Shown here in pieces: positions 42,336-48,606 of a stretch of DNA of 61,900 bases. A program made the position numbers and the translations under genes. Source of the DNA: CAJCBL01 sp035298965 (GTDB lineage Bacteria; Verrucomicrobiota; Verrucomicrobiia; Opitutales; Opitutaceae); NCBI GenBank assembly GCA_035298965.1, contig DATGXO010000222.1, positions 1 through 61,900 of the forward strand, read 5' to 3'. The notes beneath the pieces are model-generated. The model was not told where the DNA came from, ran no database searches, and was given only the letters and a program-made list of their open reading frames with translations. How positions within the stretch are numbered: the stretch's first letter is position 1; each line of letters begins with the position of its first letter.

Positions 42336-43640
42336 TCAGCGCATGCGCCTGCGGAACGGGGCGAGGCGTAGCGGGCGATCGGGGCGCGCGGGAGCGGCGG
42401 CGGCGCGCGCAGCGGCTTCGCGGAGCTTGTCCTTCTTGCTCTTGCGCTTGCCCTTCACGCCTCCACCGGTCGGTGACACCGGCGCGGCGGGCACCTCGGT
42501 TTCCTGCGGCTCGAAACCGGCGATCTGCTCGCGCGGGATGCTGAGGTTGTTGCGCTTCTCGATCAGCCGGAAGTGATCGTGCGTGCCGGCGCTGACGAAG
42601 CTCACCGCGACGCCGCTCTCGCCGGCGCGGCCGGTGCGGCCGATGCGGTGCGTGTAGTCAGTGGCGGAGCGGGGCAGGTCGAAATTCACGACGACGGGCA
42701 GCCGCACGATGTCGATGCCGCGCGAGGCCAGATCGGTGACGACGAGGATCCCGACCTTCGCCTCCTTGAAACGCGCGAGTGCGGCGGTGCGGGCGCCCTG
42801 GCCGAGTTCGCCGTGGAAGGCCCACGCGTCGAAGCCGGCCTTGCGGAGTTTCTCGGCGACGTGCTCGGTCGCGTATTTCGTGGCGACGAAGACGAGCACG
42901 CGCGTCCAACCGTGTGTCTGGATGAGGTGGCGGAGCAGTTGCGTGCGGCGCGGCGGGTCGACCTCGATGGCGCGTTGCTGGATGTCGGGCTGCGCGGCCG
43001 GCGCGGTTTCGCCTTCGAAACGGGTGGGGTCGCGGAGAATTTTCTCGGCGAGCGTGCGGACCTCGGGCGGGAACGTCGCCGAGAAGAGCAACGTCTGGCG
43101 CTGCTTCGGCAGGAGACGGAGGATGCGGCCGAGTTCGTCGGCGAAACCGAGGTCGAGCAGGCGGTCGGCTTCGTCGAGTACGAGCGTGGAGATCGTCTCG
43201 AGGCCGAGGGCGTTCTTGTCGAGCAGGTCGAGGAGCCGCCCGGGCGTGGCCACGACGACATCGGCGCCGCCGCGCAGCGCCATCATCTGCGGATTGATCG
43301 CCACGCCGCCGAAGACGGAGACGATCTTCAACGCCGGCGGCGGCAAGTGCGCGCCGTACGCGCGAAAGGACGCGGTGACTTGTGCGGCGAGTTCGCGTGT
43401 CGGCACGAGCACGAGGGCGCTCACGGTGCCGCGTTCGCGCACGGCGCCGGCGAGACGCTGGAGTATCGGCAGCGCAAAGGCCGCGGTCTTGCCCGAGCCG
43501 GTCTGCGCCGAGGCCCACACATCCTCGCCCCGCAGTACCGCGGGAATCACGGCGGTCTGGACCGGCGTGGCGGCGGTGTAGTTGCGTTCGGCGACGGCTT
43601 GGGCGAGCGGAGCGATGAGCCCCAGAGAGGAAAACGGCAT
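42336..43640 (-). CDS. DEAD-box RNA helicase (RhlE-like)
   Basis: 434 residues with full consensus motifs: TPVQ, motif I AQTGSGKT (45-52), PTRELAAQ, TPGR, DEAD (156-159), SAT in LFSATFP, motif V VTDLASRGID and HRIGRTGR. A short basic C-terminus ends in LAPFRRRMR. It starts with MPFSSLGL, matching MPFSRFGL of the convergent helicase, so the two are paralogues. The 135-base gap between their stops contains an imperfect REP-like hairpin but no clear terminator. Confidence 0.94.
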   Translation of the reverse strand: MPFSSLGLIAPLAQAVAERNYTAATPVQTAVIPAVLRGEDVWASAQTGSGKTAAFALPILQRLAGAVRERGTVSALVLVPTRELAAQVTASFRAYGAHLPPPALKIVSVFGGVAINPQMMALRGGADVVVATPGRLLDLLDKNALGLETISTLVLDEADRLLDLGFADELGRILRLLPKQRQTLLFSATFPPEVRTLAEKILRDPTRFEGETAPAAQPDIQQRAIEVDPPRRTQLLRHLIQTHGWTRVLVFVATKYATEHVAEKLRKAGFDAWAFHGELGQGARTAALARFKEAKVGILVVTDLASRGIDIVRLPVVVNFDLPRSATDYTHRIGRTGRAGESGVAVSFVSAGTHDHFRLIEKRNNLSIPREQIAGFEPQETEVPAAPVSPTGGGVKGKRKSKKDKLREAAARAAAAPARPDRPLRLAPFRRRMR

Positions 43641-43732
43641 CGAAGAGCGATGGCGCGCCGGCGAGCGGATGGAAACGCTAAAGGTGGGCGGGCCTCAACG
43701 GTGGCAATGGATTGCCGACCCGTGCTCGGGTT

Positions 43733-44095
43733 CTACGGACTGGCCGAGAACAGGTAGGGAACGAACCAGTCGCCACCGATCATGAAGAGGACAATTCCTG
43801 CGAGTGGGACATATTCCCACTGAAAGGGGCGCTGTTCGACGCTGGACGTTTTGTACAAACGATCAGGGTTGATGGCGGCTTTGGGCTTGGCATCCAGGCG
43901 GTCCAGCAAGGCCACGAGGCAGCCGCCGAGCAGACCAAAGACCGGGCCGTTTATGAACGCATTGGCGACCTGACCGGTGAAGAGGGTGAACAGGAGCTTC
44001 GCGCCGCCGAAAGCCAGACCGACCGCGACGGGCGGCAGCTTCTTCTTCATCGTAACTGTGAAAACGAGCCCGATCAGGATCAGATTCAGGAGCAT
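43733..44095 (-). CDS. Small membrane protein of unknown function
   Basis: 120 residues starting at MLLNLILIGLVFTVTM. There are about four hydrophobic helices (2-17, 22-38, 44-62, 97-115), with a basic loop DRLDAKPKAAINPDRLYK and a conserved-looking WEYVPLAGIVLFMIGGDWF near the end. A longer frame up to 44275 exists, but its extra 60 residues are polar and improbable. Base composition is visibly less GC-rich than in the neighbouring genes. No family recognised. Confidence 0.6.
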   Translation of the reverse strand: MLLNLILIGLVFTVTMKKKLPPVAVGLAFGGAKLLFTLFTGQVANAFINGPVFGLLGGCLVALLDRLDAKPKAAINPDRLYKTSSVEQRPFQWEYVPLAGIVLFMIGGDWFVPYLFSASP

Positions 44096-44242
44096 GGCCG
44101 TATTGGGGAATATCGACTTGGGACCTGTCGAGCCGTGTTTCGGAGCAGTGCCGGGTTGATAGGGATGATGGTTTGGGCTGCTGCGGGAGACGGGTTGGCA
44201 ATCGAACCCGGAAACAAAGACTTTCCGCGGGGGCGGTTCGTT

Positions 44243-44282
44243 CTCTAGCCTCCGGCCTTTCGCCTCCCGCCTCACGCCTATC
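44243..44282. repeat. Degenerate CCTCCGGCCTTTCGCCTCC repeat
   Basis: A pyrimidine-rich run (CTCTAGCCTCCGGCCTTTCG and on) directly precedes the fabZ start codon. Its complement resembles the GAGAGGCGAGAGG run at 24187-24230. It occupies the place where a ribosome-binding site would be expected. Confidence 0.55.
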
Positions 44283-44286
44283 CATC

Positions 44287-44739
44287 ATGTCCGACAACGT
44301 CACCGATCTCATCCCGCACCGGCCGCCGTTCCTCTTCGTCGACGAAATTGTCTCCGAGACGGCCGACACGCTGGTGGCGAAGCGCACGTTCCGCGCGGAC
44401 GAGTTTTTCTATCAGGGGCACTATCCGAACCACCCGATCACGCCGGGCGTGTTGCTGTGCGAGGCGGTGTTCCAGGCGGGCGCGTTGTTGATGGCGAAAC
44501 GCGCGAAGGCGGCCGGTGCCGCCGCGGGTGAGCAGGGCGGCGTGCCGCTGCTGGCGCGCGTGAGCGACGTGAAGTTCCGCAACCCCGTTTTTCCCGGCGA
44601 TACCGTCGAGCTCACTGTGAAGATCAAGGAGACGATGGGCGGTTTCACGATGATGAGCGGCAGTATCACGAGCGCGGGCAAACGTGTGCTCAGCGTCGAC
44701 TTCGCGGTGGCGTGGAAGACGCCGGGAGGCGCGGCATGA
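44287..44739 (+). CDS. fabZ: 3-hydroxyacyl-ACP dehydratase FabZ
   Basis: 150 residues, a hot-dog fold dehydratase of fatty-acid elongation. IPHRPPFLFVDEI and the active-site segment GHYPNHPITPGVLLCEA place the catalytic pair at H45 and E59. The rest (FRNPVFPGDTVELTVKI) is typical. A short Ala/Gly-rich insert (about 72-82) is extra. Its stop overlaps the next start (ATGA), so it is coupled to the enoyl reductase-like gene and they would act in consecutive steps. Confidence 0.93.
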   Translation: MSDNVTDLIPHRPPFLFVDEIVSETADTLVAKRTFRADEFFYQGHYPNHPITPGVLLCEAVFQAGALLMAKRAKAAGAAAGEQGGVPLLARVSDVKFRNPVFPGDTVELTVKIKETMGGFTMMSGSITSAGKRVLSVDFAVAWKTPGGAA

Positions 44740-45536
44740 GTTTTCTGGGACTGACCGGCAAGACGGTGCTCGTCGCCGGCGTGGCCAACCGCAAGAGCGT
44801 GGCCTGGCACATTGTGAAGTCGCTCGAGGCCGAGGGCGCGCGCGTGGTGTTGAGCGTGCATTCCGAGAAGCGCCGCGGCGAGGTGCAGAAACTGGCGCCG
44901 CAGCTGCCGGTGTTCGTGTGCGACCTCGAGCGCGAGGGCGCGTGCGACGCGCTGGCGGCGGAGGTCGGGCCGCAATTCGGGCCGATCCACGGCCTCGTGC
45001 ACTCGGTCGCGTTCGCCAACTACGCGGAGGGCTTCAAGCCGTTCCACGAGACGAAGCGCGCGGATTTTCTCCAGGCGACGACGATCTCGGCGTTCTCGGT
45101 CGTGGAGCTGGCGCGGGCGTTCAAACCGTACCTCGCGCGCAACGCGTCGGTCGTGGCGATGGGCATCTCGTCGTTGCTCGTGACGGCGGAGAACTACGGC
45201 TACATGTCGCCGATCAAGGCCGCGCTCGACGGCATCGTGCGCAACCTCGCCAAGTCGTTCAGCGCCGACACCGAGGTGCGCTTCAACTCCGTGGGCGCCG
45301 GCCCGCTCAAGACCGCGAGCAGCTCGGGCATCCCCGGCTACGTCGAGAGCTACCTCTACGCCGAGAAGCTGACCTTCCGCCGCCGCAATCTGGAGACGCA
45401 GGAGGTCGCCAACGCCGCGCTGTTCCTGCTCAGCGAGCGCTCCAGCGGCATCAACGGCACGACGCTGGTCGTCGACGCCGGGCTCGGCATGAACTACTTC
45501 GACAAGGAAGTCGTCCGGCTCGCGATGCGGCCCTGA
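44736..45536 (+). CDS. Divergent FabI-type enoyl-ACP reductase (SDR)
   Basis: 266 residues. The N-terminal GKTVLVAGVANRKSVAWHI matches FabI, the NADH-dependent enoyl-ACP reductases that complete each elongation cycle. The catalytic Tyr/Lys pair with FabI spacing (Y-x6-K) is Y154/K161. The second active-site Tyr of FabI, ten residues before, is Ile144 here, and the usual SYLG is replaced by GISS. The end INGTTLVVDAGLGMNYF is family-like. It overlaps fabZ by 4 bases and has a GGAGG-like site upstream. It could be a true FabI variant or a related reductase. Confidence 0.8.
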   Translation: MSFLGLTGKTVLVAGVANRKSVAWHIVKSLEAEGARVVLSVHSEKRRGEVQKLAPQLPVFVCDLEREGACDALAAEVGPQFGPIHGLVHSVAFANYAEGFKPFHETKRADFLQATTISAFSVVELARAFKPYLARNASVVAMGISSLLVTAENYGYMSPIKAALDGIVRNLAKSFSADTEVRFNSVGAGPLKTASSSGIPGYVESYLYAEKLTFRRRNLETQEVANAALFLLSERSSGINGTTLVVDAGLGMNYFDKEVVRLAMRP

Positions 45537-45551
45537 CCGCGCTGTCGCGCG

Positions 45552-45655
45552 GCAAATCTCAAAACCCCAATGGGCAAATCACAAACCGTCGAGCTGTTGG
45601 CTCCACTCTCCGAATCCGTTTTGGCGTTTGGCGCTTTGGCCTTTCGGATTTTCTA
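45552..45655. repeat. Degenerate CAAATC-type repeat before the oleA-like gene
   Basis: CAAATCTCAAAACCCCAATG followed by GGCAAATCACAAACCG (45552-45588) and then a GTTTGG/CTTTGG/CCTTTCGG run (45620-45650) fill the 124-base gap between the reductase and the oleA-like gene. The two parts are imperfect inverse complements. The composition is clearly lower in GC than the genes. Confidence 0.55.
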
Positions 45656-45660
45656 AGCCG

Positions 45661-46695
45661 ATGCGTTTCCAGAACGTCGTCATCGAATCGCTCGTCGCGG
45701 TGCTGCCGCCGCAGGTGTTGACCACCGCCGCGTTGGAGGAGCGTCTGCGTCCGCTTTATGAGCGTCTGCGGCTGCCCTTCGGGCGGTTGGAGCTGATGAC
45801 CGGCATCAAGGAGCGCCGCTTCTGGGAGCCGGGCATGAAGCCTTCCGAGGCGAGTGCCCGTGCGGTGCGAGCGGTGCTCGCGAAGACGACGGTGCCGGCG
45901 GCGAAACTTGGCGTGCTCATCCACGGCGCGGTGTCGCGCGATATGTTGGAGCCGGCGACGGCAGCATTCGTGCATCGCGCGTCGGGTCTGCCGGCGCAGA
46001 TGCAGATCCTCGACGTGTCGAACGCGTGTCTCGGTTTCCTGAATTCCTGCACGCTCGTCGGCGGCCTGATCGAGACCGGCCAGATCGAGGCGGGCATCGT
46101 CGTGTGCGGCGAGAACGGCGGCCCGCTCGTCGAGGAGACGATTCGCCGCCTCTGCACGAGCGAGCTCGACCGGCAGCAGATCAAGCCGTTCTTCGCCAAT
46201 CTCACGATCGGCTCGGGCGCGGTGGCGGCAGTGCTGTGCCGCCGCGATCTCGCGCCGGCGGGCGCGCCGCGGTTGGTCGGCGGAGTGGTGCGCGCGGCGA
46301 GCGAGTACAGCGAGCTGTGCATGGGCGACCGCGCCGAGGGCGACGCGCTCGCGATGCAGACGGACTCCGAGCAGCTGCTCGTGGCCGGCGTCGAGACCGC
46401 GCGGCGGACGTGGGAGGATCTCGGGCACGAGTTCGGTTTCGCCGAGAAGGATTTCGACCGCTTCGTGTGCCACCAGGTGGGCGTCGCGCACCGGCGGAAG
46501 TTGTACGAGACGCTCGGGCTCGATCCGGCGAAGGATTTCTCGACGTTCGAGACGATGGGCAACACCGGCTCCGTCGCGCTGCCGCTCACGTTGTGGCAGG
46601 CGCGCGAGAGCGGTTTCATCCGGGCCGGACAACGTGTCGGCCTGCTGGGCATCGGCAGCGGAATCAACTGCGTGATGCTCGTCCTGGAGTGCTGA
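45661..46695 (+). CDS. oleA: OleA-like beta-ketoacyl-ACP synthase III family thiolase
   Basis: 344 residues from ATG 45661. Thiolase-fold landmarks are C123 in DVSNACLGFLNS, H271 in VCHQVGVAHRRK and N301 in MGNTGSVALPL. A Glu (E97, in MLEPAT) lies 26 residues before the Cys, the same spacing as the Glu117/Cys143 pair of Xanthomonas OleA, where Glu acts as base in head-to-head acyl condensation (established knowledge). That and the adjacent OleB-like gene favour OleA over FabH. OleA joins two fatty acyl-CoA chains, starting long-chain olefin synthesis. An alternative start lies 33 bases upstream. Confidence 0.8.
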   Translation: MRFQNVVIESLVAVLPPQVLTTAALEERLRPLYERLRLPFGRLELMTGIKERRFWEPGMKPSEASARAVRAVLAKTTVPAAKLGVLIHGAVSRDMLEPATAAFVHRASGLPAQMQILDVSNACLGFLNSCTLVGGLIETGQIEAGIVVCGENGGPLVEETIRRLCTSELDRQQIKPFFANLTIGSGAVAAVLCRRDLAPAGAPRLVGGVVRAASEYSELCMGDRAEGDALAMQTDSEQLLVAGVETARRTWEDLGHEFGFAEKDFDRFVCHQVGVAHRRKLYETLGLDPAKDFSTFETMGNTGSVALPLTLWQARESGFIRAGQRVGLLGIGSGINCVMLVLEC

Positions 46696-46697
46696 TC

Positions 46698-47564
46698 ATG
46701 GAGAACTGGCGCAACGAGTACCCGTTTGAATCGCGATTCTTCGACGTCGGCGACGGCGTGCGGATGCACTACCTCGACGAGGGGCCGCGCAGCGACGAGG
46801 CCGTGCTCATGATGCACGGCAACCCGACATGGTCGTTCTATTACCGCAACGTCGTGCAGGCGTTGCGCGGGCGGATGCGCTGCATCGTGCCGGACCACGT
46901 CGGCATGGGCCTCTCCGACAAGCCGGCGGACTACCCGTACCAGCTCGCTCGCCGCATCGGCGATGTGCAGCGGCTCATCGCGCATCTGCGGCTGAAACGC
47001 GTCCATCTTATCGTGCACGACTGGGGTGGCGCGATCGGCATGGGCGTGGCGACGCGCGCGGCGGACCAGACCGGGCGGATCGTGATTCTCAATACCGCGG
47101 CGTTTCCCGATGAACGCATTCCCGGCCGCATCGCGTTCTGCCGTTGGCCGGTGATCGGCGCGGTGGTCGTGCGCGGGTTCAACGGCTTCGCCGGGCCCGC
47201 GGTGAAGATGGCGGTGACGAAGCCGCTGCCGCCGGCCGTACGCGCCGGTTATCTCGCGCCGTACAACTCGTGGGCGAACCGCGTGGCCGTGCACCAGTTC
47301 GTGCGCGACATCCCGATGACGCCCGACCACCCGAGCCGCGCGATCCTACAGCAGATCGGTGTCGATCTCGCGTGGCTGAAGGCCAAGCCGATCCTGATCG
47401 GGTGGGGCGGGCAGGACTTCTGTTTCACCGACCATTTCTTCGCTCGTTGGAAACAACTCCTCCCGCACGCCGAGACCGAGCACTACGCCGACGCCGGCCA
47501 CTATGTGCTCGAGGACGCCCGCGAGCGGCTCGTGCCGCGTATCGCGGAGTTTCTCGAGCGCTGA
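46698..47564 (+). CDS. oleB: OleB-like alpha/beta hydrolase
   Basis: 288 residues of the haloalkane-dehalogenase-like branch. The oxyanion segment HGNPTWSFYYR (40-50) is followed by nucleophile D108 in VHDWGGA, acid D240 in GGQD and base H268 in AGHYVLED. OleB enzymes share this Asp-nucleophile plan and decarboxylate beta-lactones to cis-olefins (family knowledge). It begins 2 bases after the oleA-like stop, with GGAG 8 bases upstream of ATG, so the two are translated together. oleC and oleD are not in the window. A plain haloalkane dehalogenase or epoxide hydrolase is the alternative. Confidence 0.8.
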   Translation: MENWRNEYPFESRFFDVGDGVRMHYLDEGPRSDEAVLMMHGNPTWSFYYRNVVQALRGRMRCIVPDHVGMGLSDKPADYPYQLARRIGDVQRLIAHLRLKRVHLIVHDWGGAIGMGVATRAADQTGRIVILNTAAFPDERIPGRIAFCRWPVIGAVVVRGFNGFAGPAVKMAVTKPLPPAVRAGYLAPYNSWANRVAVHQFVRDIPMTPDHPSRAILQQIGVDLAWLKAKPILIGWGGQDFCFTDHFFARWKQLLPHAETEHYADAGHYVLEDARERLVPRIAEFLER

Positions 47565-47684
47565 GCGGGCGCGCCGTGGGCCGCTCCGCTGTTTTCGGCG
47601 CGATGCGTTAACGGCGGAACCGTGCGCCGGGCGGCGTGCGCGCCGGGTTGAAGTGCGGCGGCAGCGGCGCTCAATCCCGCGCTG

Positions 47685-48425
47685 ATGAAAACCCCGAGGA
47701 CTTCGATTCGCGGAAAGACGGCGTTGGTCACCGGCTCCAGCCGCGGAGTGGGCCGGCTCGTCGCCGAGGCGTTGGCGAAGGAGGGCGCGCGGCTCCTGTT
47801 GCACGGCCGCTCGGAGGCGGCCTGCGCGGAGACGTTGCGGCTCGTGCGTGCCGCCGGCGCGGAGGCGCATGCGATCGCCGGCGAGCTCGCCGAACAGGCG
47901 CAGGTGGAGCGCATTGCCGACCGCGCGCTCGAATTGGGCGGCGTCGACATTCTCTACAACAACGCCGCGGTCATGCATCCCTGGCGTGAGCGGATCGAGG
48001 ACCACACGGCGGCCGACTGGACCTGGAGCTTCCAGGTGAACGTGATCGCGATCGTGCGCCTCTGCGCGCGTCTCGTGCCGACGATGCGCGAGCGAGGTTG
48101 GGGGCGTATCGTGAATGTCACCTCCGGCATCGACAAGACGCCGCAGTTGGCCGGCTACGGCGCGAGCAAGTGGGCGGTGGACAAGCTCACCGACGATCTC
48201 GCCGCCGAGTTGAAGGGCTCGGGCGTGATCGTCTCGCGGCTGGATCCCGGCTGGCTGCGCACCGATCTCGGCGGGCCGCACGCGCCGAACGACCCGACGA
48301 CGGTGCTCCCCGGCGCACTAGTGCCGGTGCTCGTGCCCGACGACACGCCCGGCGGTCAGTTCTATCGCGCCCAGGAACTGCGCGGCTGGGAACTCCCGCC
48401 TCGACAAATGCCGGGCGTTTCCTAG
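47685..48425 (+). CDS. Short-chain dehydrogenase/reductase
   Basis: 246 residues, classical SDR: cofactor motif TGSSRGVG (16-23), NNA (92-94), and catalytic S147, Y158 and K162 (YGASK). R42 just after the second strand (LLHGRSE) suggests NADPH preference. The C-terminus is atypical, with GGQFYRAQELRGWELPP. It follows the oleB-like gene after 120 bases. It is not OleD, which is a longer, extended SDR; substrate unknown. Its last codons overlap a possible promoter for the downstream cimA leader. Confidence 0.88.
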   Translation: MKTPRTSIRGKTALVTGSSRGVGRLVAEALAKEGARLLLHGRSEAACAETLRLVRAAGAEAHAIAGELAEQAQVERIADRALELGGVDILYNNAAVMHPWRERIEDHTAADWTWSFQVNVIAIVRLCARLVPTMRERGWGRIVNVTSGIDKTPQLAGYGASKWAVDKLTDDLAAELKGSGVIVSRLDPGWLRTDLGGPHAPNDPTTVLPGALVPVLVPDDTPGGQFYRAQELRGWELPPRQMPGVS

Positions 48426-48428
48426 CGT
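48401..48428 (+). promoter_or_regulatory. Possible promoter for the cimA leader
   Basis: TCGACA (48401-48406), 16 bases, then TAGCGT (48423-48428): a -35-like box matching 5 of 6 and a weak -10 matching 3 of 6. It would place transcription start near 48435, about 10 bases before the leader ATG. It lies over the stop codon of the SDR gene. The site is weak, and read-through from the SDR is the alternative. Confidence 0.3.
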
Positions 48429-48445
48429 CACGGCTCCTCAACGCC

Positions 48446-48529
48446 ATGCCCGCCCGGAGCGCCAACGCCATTTCGATTATCGGCTCGATCATTAGCAGCC
48501 GCCGGCCCGGGCATGGAAACGGCGCGTGA
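48446..48529 (+). CDS. Isoleucine-rich leader peptide of cimA
   Basis: A 27-codon frame beginning 20 bases after the SDR stop and ending 77 bases before cimA. Residues 9-16 read ISIIGSII, that is five isoleucines (ATT, ATT, ATC, ATC, ATT) in eight codons; there is no Leu or Val anywhere in the peptide. The rest is Ala/Gly/Ser/Arg. Leader peptides of amino-acid operons are recognised by such runs of the regulatory amino acid just upstream of a terminator, and that is the arrangement here, ahead of the enzyme committing carbon to isoleucine. No Shine-Dalgarno motif is evident, as for most genes here. The functional role is inferred. Confidence 0.75.
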   Translation: MPARSANAISIIGSIISSRRPGHGNGA

Positions 48530-48585
48530 CATCCCACGCACTTCCGAGTTTCCAAGACCCCGGGCCACAGCGCCCGGGGTTTTTT
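48481..48585 (+). promoter_or_regulatory. Transcription attenuator of cimA
   Basis: Four segments can be drawn. Region 1 (48481-48485, CGGCT) can pair with 48497-48501 (AGCCG) across Ile codons. Region 2 (48504-48511, GGCCCGGG) is perfectly complementary over 8 bases to region 3 (48559-48566, CCCGGGCC). Region 3 is also the 5' arm of a strong terminator: arms ACCCCGGGC (48557-48565) and GCCCGGGGT (48572-48580) followed by T6 (48580-48585). Ribosome stalling on the Ile codons would leave region 2 free to pair with region 3 and block the terminator. Completion of the leader would cover region 2 and allow termination 21 bases before cimA. Confidence 0.7.
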
Positions 48586-48606
48586 GTTACCAAACCTCCG
48601 CAACCC

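Noticed and set aside
47685..48425. Calling the SDR after oleB the OleD enzyme
   Set aside because: OleD is an extended SDR of more than 300 residues with a different layout. This protein is a 246-residue classical SDR and is 120 bases away from oleB.
48557..48585. Reading the hairpin before cimA as only the terminator of the SDR gene
   Set aside because: It remains possible, but the hairpin is 130 bases after the SDR stop. The interval holds an Ile-rich ORF and a segment perfectly complementary to the terminator arm, which a simple terminator would not need.
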